Shown: positions 9,026 through 16,823 of the stretch, piece after piece
How the letters are laid out: each line of letters opens with the position of its first letter
Numbering within the stretch: position 1 is the first letter of the stretch
Assembly (NCBI GenBank): GCA_000824805.1
Contig: CCNA01000045.1
Coordinates: forward strand, 171,763-235,762
Source: Mesorhizobium sp. SOD10
GTDB lineage: Bacteria; Pseudomonadota; Alphaproteobacteria; Rhizobiales; Rhizobiaceae
Direction: 5' to 3'
DNA: 64,000 bases
Notes under the pieces: model-generated
The model's input: the letters and a program-made list of their open reading frames with translations, nothing else
Told to the model about the DNA's origin: nothing
Databases searched by the model: none
Program-made: the position numbers and the translations under genes

Positions 9026-10112
9026 CGACACGCGTCCTGAAGGAGCCATGCCGTCGCTAGAGCCGGCGACCGGCGGCAAAAGTGAGACAAATCTGTCAGC
9101 ACTTGGCCCCGTGGCCAATGTCGCTCATGCTGCCGACACGTCACCCGCGCGCCCGTTCATTTCCGTTGCCGTTCCGACGTTTCGCCGGCCGGACACCATC
9201 AGGCGCACCATCGACAGCATTGTGGGGCAGGACTTTTCCAACTGGGAACTTGTCGTCAGCGACGACGAAGGACCAAAGGGGTCGAGTTGGCCCATTTTGG
9301 AAGAGTATGCGCGACGCGACCCGCGCATCCGGATCGTCGAAAACCGCAGGGGCCGGGGGCAGGTGGAAAACACCAACAACGCCATGCTTGCCTGCACAGG
9401 CAGATGGATCAAATTGCTGCATGACGACGATTGGCTGGCCCCGGGCGCTCTGAAGAGGTTCGCCGAGATCTCGGTCAAATATCCGTCGGCAGCGTTCATG
9501 ACCTGCGCGGCGCATGTTGTTGAGGAAAACCGGATCGTGATGCGGTCGGACCCGCCGGAGCAAAACCGGGTCTCGCTCTATTCGAGCCAGCAATGCCTGA
9601 CGGACCTCTATCTGGTACGGGTGACCAGGAGCCTTGGCATCATTCCTTCGACGCTGCTGATCAACGCCGCCGTGATCCACGCCGGATGCCAGATGCGCGC
9701 ACACAAATCCATCCCGGCCGGCGTCGATCAATTGTTCTTTGTCGATCTGGCCCGTTACGGCGAGATGGTGGCAATCAACGAAGGGTTGATCTTCTATGAT
9801 GCGACACATCATCCGAGCATAACGACGTCGAAGAGCTACGAGGACGTGGATGAGGTCACTCTTGCCGTCAAACAGCTCAATTGGGATCTGATCGAGGATA
9901 GAAGGGGCCTCCCGGAACCAGAGCCGCTTTTGCGTGCGCTGCGGGTGGCTCGCATCCCGGCCAGGTTCCGAAATCAGTCCTGGCGAACGACGATGCGAGA
10001 CGCCGTGCAGATCTTTCGGCCGTCCGTGATGAAGATCGCGAACCAGTATGCCCTGGAATACCTGTTCAGGATCCGACCAAAACTCGGCGCGCTGCGGACC
10101 CGTAAACGCTGA
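9006..10112 (+). CDS. GT2-family glycosyltransferase
   Basis: Glycosyltransferase of 368 residues with a GT-A fold. PFISVAVPTFRRPDTIRRTI is the first nucleotide-binding strand, VVSDDEGPKG the second acidic motif, and LLHDDDWLAPGAL the metal-binding DxD. A site GAGGAA nine bases before ATG 9006 supports this start inside the flippase gene. A second ATG at 9048 has AGGAG only two bases away, so it is less likely. The roughly 45 residues before the domain are low-complexity and probably a tail. It is the last gene of the first polysaccharide block. The sugar it transfers is unknown. Confidence 0.82.
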   Translation: MKLLLSSDTRPEGAMPSLEPATGGKSETNLSALGPVANVAHAADTSPARPFISVAVPTFRRPDTIRRTIDSIVGQDFSNWELVVSDDEGPKGSSWPILEEYARRDPRIRIVENRRGRGQVENTNNAMLACTGRWIKLLHDDDWLAPGALKRFAEISVKYPSAAFMTCAAHVVEENRIVMRSDPPEQNRVSLYSSQQCLTDLYLVRVTRSLGIIPSTLLINAAVIHAGCQMRAHKSIPAGVDQLFFVDLARYGEMVAINEGLIFYDATHHPSITTSKSYEDVDEVTLAVKQLNWDLIEDRRGLPEPEPLLRALRVARIPARFRNQSWRTTMRDAVQIFRPSVMKIANQYALEYLFRIRPKLGALRTRKR

Positions 10113-10200
10113 CAATACGCTCCCGAGATGCCGAGGCCTGCCTGAGGAATTGTGTTCGTATCCGCAGGACAGCTCGATACCGGCACCCTGCGCGAGCCGC

Positions 10201-10247
10201 TAGAGCATTTTGCAGCCAAGCGGTATCGCTTGGCGTCACACAAATGC
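10201..10247. repeat. Palindromic intergenic element (hairpin with GTAT loop)
   Basis: Inner arms CCAAGCG (10216-10222) and CGCTTGG (10227-10233) flank a GTAT loop. Outer partial arms GCATTT and AAATGC lie at 10205-10210 and 10242-10247. The leading TAGAGCA is shared with the element at 57458. It looks like a rhizobial interspersed palindrome. Confidence 0.55.
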
Positions 10248-10350
10248 GGCTAAACAAGGAGATAGGGCAGTTTAGTCTAGGCGTCATTGGTGTCGAGACC
10301 GCATTCGGCCGATGCCCTAGAAACAGGGCGGGCGTAGTCATTTGCACGGA

Positions 10351-10393
10351 GCAAATTCCAGGAAAAGGATGAGCGTTTTCCGTCCGGAATTGC
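10351..10393. repeat. Interspersed palindromic repeat, copy 1
   Basis: The element begins GCAAATTCCAGGAAAA and ends TTTTCCGTCCGGAATTGC, forming arms around a short centre. A near-identical copy lies at 57462-57505. Both copies are followed by a similar A-rich stretch and a GCGC-containing stretch. This repeat type is common in intergenic DNA of Mesorhizobium and relatives. Confidence 0.75.
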
Positions 10394-10410
10394 ATCAATA
10401 CAAAAGAAAA

Positions 10411-10446
10411 GAGCGCTTCGCCGAACCGTGAAACGGTGAAACGCTC
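10411..10446. repeat. Nested hairpin after repeat copy 1
   Basis: Outer arms GAGCG (10411-10415) and CGCTC (10442-10446) enclose inner arms ACCGT (10425-10429) and ACGGT (10433-10437) around GAA. There is no T-run, so a terminator role for either converging gene is only possible. Confidence 0.4.
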
Positions 10447-10517
10447 GAAGCAGACGTGGAGCAAACGGCGTGCCAGCGGAAAACCAAGCACGCCGGATGA
10501 TTGGAGGGTTTCTGGTT

Positions 10518-11216
10518 CTATGGCAGCACCGAGATGCGCCCCAGAAGAGCGACCAGCTCCGCCTGACGCCTTGTCTCTGTCTTGGCAAATAGCGAGGCGA
10601 GCTGGGTGCGGATCGTGGTTCGGCTGAGCCGGTTGCGCTCGGCAATTTCCAAGGGGGCGTCGCCACTCGCCAAACGCAACGCCAGCTGCGTTTCGGCGCC
10701 GGTCAACCCAAACATTTTCCGCAGGGTCTCCGGATTGGGTCCGGTTCTCGGCTGGCGATCGAGAAGCGCGACGATGATCGACCCATCGGGGGTGACAACA
10801 CCTTCTTCGTTCATGATAACCGGCCGGTCGCCAGCGCTGCGAATGACGATCCAGGACAACGATCCGGCAGCAAAATGCGCAGGCACGCCAGCGATAAGGC
10901 TCCTTAGTGCCGCCGATAGATCGCCGGGCGAATCCAGAGAATCCGCACAGGCCTCGAGGATGGTTTCGGCGGCCGCATTCCATTCGAGCACCCTCTTTGC
11001 CTCACTCAGCACAAGCCACCCGCAGCCGATGCGCTCGAGCATGCCGGTTATGGAATTAAGGCGCGGCCGCACGCACGTGCCGTTGGTGACCGGCCTGATG
11101 GTTTTGCGTGAAGCGCTTCGCGCGAACGCGGTCGTTGTTCTGCTGCCGGCACCAGCCGCCACCATGCCAAACCTTGCGATCGACCCCGTGTCATTCCGCC
11201 CGCTGACCAGATTCAT
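10518..11216 (-). CDS. LuxR-type transcriptional regulator without receiver domain
   Basis: Protein of 232 residues. The C-terminal 60 residues form a LuxR/GerE helix-turn-helix: LTGAETQLALRLASGDAPLE, then the recognition part NRLSRTTIRTQLASLFAKTE. The N-terminal part has no phospho-acceptor or autoinducer-domain signature. It may be a divergent PAS-like sensor, since the stretch GCGWLVLSEAKRVLEWNAAA resembles a PAS strand pattern. The first ATG at 11216 is used, but later starts are possible because residues 1-55 look poorly conserved. Its position between two polysaccharide blocks, next to a kinase/regulator pair, suggests it controls their transcription. This is inference. Confidence 0.7.
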   Translation of the reverse strand: MNLVSGRNDTGSIARFGMVAAGAGSRTTTAFARSASRKTIRPVTNGTCVRPRLNSITGMLERIGCGWLVLSEAKRVLEWNAAAETILEACADSLDSPGDLSAALRSLIAGVPAHFAAGSLSWIVIRSAGDRPVIMNEEGVVTPDGSIIVALLDRQPRTGPNPETLRKMFGLTGAETQLALRLASGDAPLEIAERNRLSRTTIRTQLASLFAKTETRRQAELVALLGRISVLP

Positions 11217-11405
11217 GGATCATCCATCCTTGTTTTCTGTCTCTGTTGTCCGCGCTTGACGACGGACAGCCAGACGATTGTGCTGGCTTCATAAGACCCT
11301 GATTTTTGGCGGCCTGAAAGCAACCAGTCGTACTAGCTGCACGGTCGATGATCTAACCTCGACGAACTAGACCAAAAGTTGTAGTTAATTCGGATGAAGT
11401 TGCCG

Positions 11406-11421
11406 AGGAGGTCCGATCCTG
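11406..11421 (+). promoter_or_regulatory. Ribosome binding site pointing to a CTG start
   Basis: GAGGAGG at 11406-11412 lies six bases before CTG at 11419 in the histidine-kinase frame. An in-frame TGA at 11392-11394 closes the frame upstream, and no ATG, GTG or TTG lies between that stop and the CTG. The next possible start, TTG at 11434, is 21 bases from the site. Confidence 0.55.
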
Positions 11422-13113
11422 TCGCCAACTCACTTGGCGTCGACGGCTGTTCTGGTCGCCACGCTGCTCTTTGAGGTAAGTGTTTCCGTCGCGGGTGCCA
11501 CAGACCCAGCATTCCTTGAATTTATTCCGGCGATTGTTGTCATCGCCTTCCTGGAAAGCCGCCTGATTGCGGTCGGATCGACGCTTTTGATGGCGGCTGC
11601 CGGCCTGGGTGCCCGGATGGTTATGAATGGTCAGCCTCTCGCCGATGATTGGGCGCGCGCAATCCTGCTTGTGCTTGCCGGGGGCATGATCGCCTTTCTT
11701 TTCGATCGGTCCAGGCAAAGCTTGCAGGCCGCGCTGGACGTCAAGCTCGCGGCGGTCGAGGCTGCGGAGTCCCGTTACCGCCGGGCTTTTGAACGAGCTG
11801 CGCTGGGCTTTGCGACGGCGAACGACAGAGGGGAATTGCTGGGGCTGAACAAACGCCTCAGTGCCTTGCTCGGCTACCCCGAAGACGAGCTTGTCGGGCG
11901 GCCCATAGATGAGCTTGTCCATCAAGACGATCGCGCGCTGCTGAAGAATTCGCTCGCCGCCTTGACCTCCGAAGCGCCGTGGTTCGGCTCGGAAATGCGT
12001 CTGATCAGAAGGGATGGCAGCACACTTTGGGCTTGGTTGACGCTCTCTCTTTCTGCGTCTGACACGGTGCCGTTGGACAGCCTGTTTGTGGTCGTAGACG
12101 ACATAACCGAGCGAAGGGCCGCCCGCGAAGCGCTGATAGCTCAAAACGAATGGCTCGACCTCGCATTGTCTGCCGGCCGGTTGGGCACCTGGCGCATAGA
12201 CTATAGCCAGGACGTGATCTCGGGCTCACGTCAGTTTTGGGAGATTCTAGGCTTGCCTCCGGCCGCGTTCCGCCCCCTGTCGGATCTGTCATCCATCATC
12301 CACGCCGCGGACTGGGACAAGCTGGTGTCGCCTCCAGGAAAGGGGCAGCCCGGGGCCAACTACGACGTGGAGGTTCGCCTCGAACGCCCGGGCGGCCAAG
12401 TCCGATGGATCGCCTTGCGGGGACGCGAGGAAAGCCGCAATGGCCGTGACCAGCGCATTGGCATCGCGGCGGATCTGACCGAGCGACGGCAAACGACGCT
12501 GCTGCGGGCTGCGGTAAGACGGCAAGAAAAATTGATGCTGGAGCAGCGTCACCGGTTCAGCAATCTTTTCCCCGTCATCACGGCGATAGTGAAGATGCTG
12601 GACGCGCCGGATGGCAGTCTCGCCAAGTTCAAGGAAATGCTGGTCGAGCGAATTCGCGCGCTTGAGGCGACGCATATGCTGCTCACGCGCAGCGCGGATG
12701 GATCATCCACCATCCGTGATCTCGTGGTGCGGGAACTGAAGCCTTTCGCGGACGCTGGCAAGACAGTGATCACGGGCCCCGATGTCAGGATTTCAGGCGG
12801 GGCGGCGGAGAGTTTCGCAATGATTGTCCACGAGCTCACAACCAATTCGATCAAGCACGGCGTGCTCGGCGATGCGCAGGGCAACGTTGAGGCACGTTGG
12901 GATTTCACGTCAGCCGGGGCGGACGATGAGATTGTTTTCGAGTGGATAGAAACGGGGCGCCGGCGCGCGGCTTCGATCAAGCGCCCGGGTTTCGGATCCG
13001 TGGTTCTGGGAGTCGACGGGACACCCCTTATAGGCCATTCCTCGCAATTCGAGGTGCGGGAGGATGGATTGCGATATTCCCTTCGGCTGTCGTCGAAGGA
13101 AGTGCACGCTTAG
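11419..13113 (+). CDS. HWE/HisKA_2-type sensor histidine kinase with two PAS domains
   Basis: Membrane sensor kinase of 564 residues if CTG 11419 is the start, or 559 from TTG 11434. Three to four hydrophobic segments at the N-terminus resemble a DUF4118/MASE-like sensor. Two PAS domains follow, at about 110-235 and 240-360. The phospho-acceptor box is EQRHRFSNLF with His378, characteristic of the HWE and HisKA_2 classes. The ATP-binding N-box is HELTTNSIKHG near residue 471. The stop is one base from the stop of the convergent response regulator, so the two probably form a pair despite opposite strands. The likely target is the surrounding polysaccharide locus. Confidence 0.82.
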   Translation: MSPTHLASTAVLVATLLFEVSVSVAGATDPAFLEFIPAIVVIAFLESRLIAVGSTLLMAAAGLGARMVMNGQPLADDWARAILLVLAGGMIAFLFDRSRQSLQAALDVKLAAVEAAESRYRRAFERAALGFATANDRGELLGLNKRLSALLGYPEDELVGRPIDELVHQDDRALLKNSLAALTSEAPWFGSEMRLIRRDGSTLWAWLTLSLSASDTVPLDSLFVVVDDITERRAAREALIAQNEWLDLALSAGRLGTWRIDYSQDVISGSRQFWEILGLPPAAFRPLSDLSSIIHAADWDKLVSPPGKGQPGANYDVEVRLERPGGQVRWIALRGREESRNGRDQRIGIAADLTERRQTTLLRAAVRRQEKLMLEQRHRFSNLFPVITAIVKMLDAPDGSLAKFKEMLVERIRALEATHMLLTRSADGSSTIRDLVVRELKPFADAGKTVITGPDVRISGGAAESFAMIVHELTTNSIKHGVLGDAQGNVEARWDFTSAGADDEIVFEWIETGRRRAASIKRPGFGSVVLGVDGTPLIGHSSQFEVREDGLRYSLRLSSKEVHA

Positions 13114-13114
13114 C

Positions 13115-13771
13115 TCACACCGTTCCAAACCAGGTCTTTATCAGAACCGCGGCCTCGGTGCGATTGCGCACTCCCAATTCCCGCATGATCGCCGCCGCAT
13201 GAATCTTTGTGGTGGCCTCGGCGATATCGAGATCTCTCGCTATCTCCTTGTTCGAATATCCATCCGCCATCAGCCGCAGAACATCCTTTTGGCGGGATGT
13301 GAGTCTTTCAAGAGCGCCAGCGCCGGCGTTGCTGCCGTGACGGATTTCGAGCACCTGATCGTGGGTTCCCAAATGTCGGGAAAGGAGCGCCGGCACGTAT
13401 ATGCGGCCCGCCAGGATTTCCTTGACCGCGAGCACGACCTCGTCATCGCTTTGCGATTTTACGATATAGCCGTGCAGTCCCACATTGAGAGCGGTCAGGA
13501 TTTCGGAGCGTGAATCGTTTCCCGAAACGATCGCAAAGCGCGTGTCTGGGTACGCGGCCAAAACATCGCCGATCACTTCTTGAGTGAAGAGCCCAGGCAT
13601 GTTCAGGTCGAGCATCGCGAGGTTGACCCGCTCGTGCTCGGCAAGAAGGCCAACCACGGCATCGAAGCATGCGGCCTCGAATATCTCGACGTCCTCAATG
13701 CCGGCAGTCAGCGCCAACCGCAGGCCACGCCTATAGAGACCGTGATCATCGGCGATGACAATCTTGTACAT
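13115..13771 (-). CDS. NarL/FixJ-type response regulator
   Basis: Protein of 218 residues starting MYKIVIADDH. The internal ATG at 13771 is preferred over one five codons upstream because it begins at the first receiver strand. The receiver domain (1-120) has acidic residues D8 and D9, phospho-acceptor D55 in MLDLNMPG, and Lys in IVKSQSDDE. The LuxR/GerE domain (about 150-215) reads LTSRQKDVLRLMADGYSNKE, then IHAAAIMRELGVRNRTEA. Its 3' end is one base from the kinase stop, in convergent orientation. It probably receives phosphate from the HWE kinase and regulates polysaccharide genes. Confidence 0.85.
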   Translation of the reverse strand: MYKIVIADDHGLYRRGLRLALTAGIEDVEIFEAACFDAVVGLLAEHERVNLAMLDLNMPGLFTQEVIGDVLAAYPDTRFAIVSGNDSRSEILTALNVGLHGYIVKSQSDDEVVLAVKEILAGRIYVPALLSRHLGTHDQVLEIRHGSNAGAGALERLTSRQKDVLRLMADGYSNKEIARDLDIAEATTKIHAAAIMRELGVRNRTEAAVLIKTWFGTV

Positions 13772-14189
13772 TGTACCCCAACGCACGCACTTCCGGCCCG
13801 GAGACTACGGCACACGTCCAGAACGTCTTTGCCTACAGGACTTAATTCTGTGACGATGCGTGGCTTGGTCCGCCAAGCTGGAACCCAACAGCAATCTACC
13901 CCTTCCAATAAAAAAGGCTACTCCGCGTTTACCATAATGCAAAGTCGGACCTTGGTCCCTGGCCACGATGGAGTCCGCGCCCGCGCATGCTGCAACACCG
14001 CCTGCCATTTCACCATCGTCCAGCTGAGCGCGCCATTCGAACGCACGACGACAGGCCTGCAGGCTGAGCGTATCTCTCGCTTAGTTCGGAGCACGTCTGG
14101 CAGATCGGGTGGCAGGAGCTGCACGGGCGAGGTTCGGACGCCGAGCTTGATTGTTGGCCTGTGTCGGCCGTGTGCGCAGGGAGTATCCT
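13772..14189. other. Divergent intergenic region, no gene seen
   Basis: About 418 bases between the response-regulator start (-) and the nucleotidyltransferase start (+). It must hold the promoter of the second polysaccharide block and probably that of the regulator. The most A/T-rich stretch is 13905-13945. I could not assign -35/-10 boxes or an operator with confidence. Confidence 0.5.
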
Positions 14190-14912
14190 ATGAAAGCTGT
14201 TATCCAATGCGGTGGAATGGGCATGCGTCTGCGTCCCTTCACATCGGTTCTGCCAAAGCCTCTGATGCCTATCGGTGCCCGGCCGGTGCTTGAGTTGCTG
14301 CTCAAATGGTTGCGGCGCAACGGCATCGAGAACGTCTACGTCACGACCGGCTACCTCGGCCATCTGATCCGCAGCGTGTGTGGCGACGGTTCGCAATGGA
14401 ACCTCAAGATACGCTATACGCAGGAAATGGAACCGCTCGGGACCATCGGCCCACTCTCCCTGATTAGGGACGAATTGGATGAACCATTTCTGGTCCTCAA
14501 TGGCGATGTGCTTACCGATCTGAGCCTCAGCCGGTTCGTGGCGGCGCACCGGGCCCACAAAGATCTGGTTACAATCGCGACGGCGGCGCGCGTCACCAAA
14601 ATGGACTTTGGCGTCATCGACGAGGTCAATGACACTGTCCAGGTGTTTCGCGAAAAGCCTGCGCTCACTCATCTGGTGAGCATGGGAATCTACTGCATGA
14701 ATCCGGCGGTTCTGCAGTTCATTCCATCCGGCATCCCCTTCGGCTTCGACGATCTCATGTTGCAAATGCTCCAGGATGGGCAGGTCGTGCACGTCTACAA
14801 GCACGAGGGGCTTTGGCTGGACATTGGCCGTGTCGAAGATTTCCAGAAGGCGCAGACGGTTTCCTGGGAGGAGCAGTCAGCTTCGATAGAGGTCGCCGCG
14901 GCTGCAGCCTGA
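14190..14912 (+). CDS. Sugar-phosphate nucleotidyltransferase
   Basis: Protein of 240 residues of the NTP_transferase family. It makes an activated nucleotide sugar from a sugar-1-phosphate. The start MKAVIQCGGMGMRLRPFT gives the nucleotide-binding loop directly, so ATG 14190 is chosen over the frame extension upstream. KPLMPIGARPVLE and the acidic LNGDVLTDL, which binds the metal and sugar, follow in the usual order. It lacks the C-terminal left-handed helix domain of longer family members. The nucleotide and sugar cannot be told apart from these motifs. It is the first gene of the second polysaccharide block. Confidence 0.85.
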   Translation: MKAVIQCGGMGMRLRPFTSVLPKPLMPIGARPVLELLLKWLRRNGIENVYVTTGYLGHLIRSVCGDGSQWNLKIRYTQEMEPLGTIGPLSLIRDELDEPFLVLNGDVLTDLSLSRFVAAHRAHKDLVTIATAARVTKMDFGVIDEVNDTVQVFREKPALTHLVSMGIYCMNPAVLQFIPSGIPFGFDDLMLQMLQDGQVVHVYKHEGLWLDIGRVEDFQKAQTVSWEEQSASIEVAAAAA

Positions 14913-14950
14913 GCGGATTTTCCAGTCGCGAGAGTCACCGGGAGGTTGGG

Positions 14951-16087
14951 ATGCTCTTGGTTAGTGCTCCCTTATTGGGTGTGCCGGAGAAGGCCGCTTT
15001 GTCGAAAGTAATCGACAGCGGCTGGCTGACGATGGGCGAACGCGTCAGGGCATTCGAAGAAGCGTTCGCCGCGATGCATGGCGCCGACGATTGTGTCGCC
15101 GTCAATTCCTGCACCGCAGCCCTCCACCTTATTCTGCATGGACTAGGAATCGGACCCGGCGACGAGGTTCTGGTGCCTTCGTTGACATTCGTGGCGACCG
15201 TGAACGCAGTCTTGTACGTCGGCGCCAAGCCCGTCTTCGTCGATATAGAATCCGATGACGTGCCTCTGATGTCGGTCGAGGATGCGGAGGCAAGCTGCAC
15301 CTCCCGCACCAGGGCTGTAATTCTCGTCCATTTCGCAGGCTATCTCGCAAACAAACTGGAGTGGCAGACATTCGCAAGCGCGCGAGGGCTCTACATTATC
15401 GAGGACGCCGCGCATGCTCCCGGCCTGAAGGAGGTTGGGACCTTTGGCGCGGGAGCGGCGTTCAGCTTCTACGGCAATAAGAATATGACCACCGCCGAAG
15501 GCGGCGTGGTCATTACGCGTGACCCCGACCTGCGGGAGAAGATTCGACAGGCGCGTGGCCACGGCATGACCACCGGTACGCGGCAGAGGCTGAACAGCCG
15601 CACGCCGCAATATGATGTGACCATGCTGGGCTTCAACTATCGCATGGATGAATTGCGGGCAGCCATCGGCCTGGTTCAGCTTCGCAACCTGCAGGAATGG
15701 AATGAGGTCAGGCGCGTCCTTGTCACATTGTATCGACGCCTCATCTCCATGCGCTGTCCGGCCGTTTCCATGCCGTTTGCCGAACCGCGCCGCTCTGCCT
15801 ACCACATCATGCCGATCCTGTTGCCCCGTTACGTCAACCGACAAGAGGTCATCGATGAACTGCGGGCGCAGGGCATACAGACGACAATTCACTATCCGCC
15901 TGTGCATCAAATGACGCTCTACCGGGAGCTTTTCCCCGGAGTTCATCTGCCGCGCACCGAGGACTTCGCCGACCGTGAACTGACCATTCCGCTGCATCCG
16001 CAGATAACATCTCCCGTGGTGGAAGCAGTCGTGGACGCCCTGGCATCCGCCCTCAACAGCTGTGCCCGAGCAGGGACAGCGGCATGA
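14951..16087 (+). CDS. DegT/DnrJ/EryC1-type sugar aminotransferase
   Basis: PLP-dependent enzyme of 378 residues that normally puts an amino group on a keto-sugar nucleotide. ATG 14951 is preceded by GGAGGT at 14940-14945. Family landmarks are VNSCTAALHLILHGLGIGPG, VPSLTFVATVNA, EDAAHAPG (PLP-binding Asp) and FSFYGNKNMTTAEGG, with the Schiff-base Lys at residue 177. Together with the LegB-like dehydratase at 16824 it could make a 4-amino-4,6-dideoxy sugar. Its stop overlaps the next start as ATGA (16084-16087). Confidence 0.88.
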   Translation: MLLVSAPLLGVPEKAALSKVIDSGWLTMGERVRAFEEAFAAMHGADDCVAVNSCTAALHLILHGLGIGPGDEVLVPSLTFVATVNAVLYVGAKPVFVDIESDDVPLMSVEDAEASCTSRTRAVILVHFAGYLANKLEWQTFASARGLYIIEDAAHAPGLKEVGTFGAGAAFSFYGNKNMTTAEGGVVITRDPDLREKIRQARGHGMTTGTRQRLNSRTPQYDVTMLGFNYRMDELRAAIGLVQLRNLQEWNEVRRVLVTLYRRLISMRCPAVSMPFAEPRRSAYHIMPILLPRYVNRQEVIDELRAQGIQTTIHYPPVHQMTLYRELFPGVHLPRTEDFADRELTIPLHPQITSPVVEAVVDALASALNSCARAGTAA

Positions 16088-16758
16088 ACGCGTTCGACAT
16101 GCCCATTGGCCGGCTTGCAATGCGCTGCGTGAGCCATGGACGAGGCCGGCGCGCCATCGACATCATTGCCGCGTGTCTTGGCCTCATCGTCCTGTCTCCG
16201 TTGATGCTGCTTATTGCAGCGGCACTGCTGATCGAAGGCGGCCGCCCGGTGCTCTTTGTCCAGCCGCGAATTGGCGCCGGCGGTCAACTTTTCCGTATGT
16301 ACAAGTTCCGAAAATTCTACCCGCAGTGCGATACGGCGGGGCTCGCGCTGACGCTTGCCAACGACGCGCGGATGACGACGGTGGGCAGGTTTCTTGCTTT
16401 CAGCAAAATGGACGAACTGCCGCAGCTGTGGAACGTTCTGAAAGGCGACATGGCGCTGGTCGGCCCGCGCCCGGAAAGCTTGTCATTCGCTGAGTGCTTC
16501 AGGGACGGCTACGAAGCTGTCCTGCAATACAAGCCAGGCCTGTTCGGTCCTGCTCAGATCATGTTCCGTCATGAGGCTCATTTCTATCCTCGAGATGTCG
16601 AGCCAACTGCCTTCTACAAGGAGGTCCTGTTTCCGGCAAAGGCGAAGATCGATCTTTCTTATTATGGCCGCCGGACAATCCTTTCGGACGCGGCGCTCAT
16701 CATTCGAGGTGTTTTCATCGTTCTCGGCACGACCGCAGGCCGTTCGACCGGCGCTTGA
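16084..16758 (+). CDS. Monotopic sugar-phosphate (priming) transferase, ExoY/WcaJ-like
   Basis: Protein of 224 residues of the bacterial sugar transferase family. It transfers a sugar-1-phosphate from a nucleotide sugar to undecaprenyl phosphate and so starts repeat-unit assembly. A single hydrophobic re-entrant segment (IDIIAACLGLIVLSPLMLLI) is followed by the catalytic region FRMYKFRKF, then SKMDELPQLWNVLKGDMALV and GPRPE. The family core normally has RxxKFRSM; here the sequence is FRKFYP, a small variation. This is the compact form without extra membrane helices. It is coupled to the aminotransferase by a four-base overlap. Confidence 0.87.
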   Translation: MNAFDMPIGRLAMRCVSHGRGRRAIDIIAACLGLIVLSPLMLLIAAALLIEGGRPVLFVQPRIGAGGQLFRMYKFRKFYPQCDTAGLALTLANDARMTTVGRFLAFSKMDELPQLWNVLKGDMALVGPRPESLSFAECFRDGYEAVLQYKPGLFGPAQIMFRHEAHFYPRDVEPTAFYKEVLFPAKAKIDLSYYGRRTILSDAALIIRGVFIVLGTTAGRSTGA

Positions 16759-16823
16759 GCCGTTCGAATGGTCGTCGCGGCATTCGCCGGGTTAGGGCCA
16801 AGGAGTGCGAGGACTGTCAGGAC

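Larger units (their letters stand above)
10113..10517. other. Intergenic repeat-rich stretch with no gene
   Basis: About 400 bases between the convergent glycosyltransferase (+) and LuxR-type gene (-). I find no convincing coding frame. It holds three separate palindromic structures (10201-10247, 10351-10393, 10411-10446), listed individually. No classic stem plus T-run terminator is visible. Confidence 0.6.
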
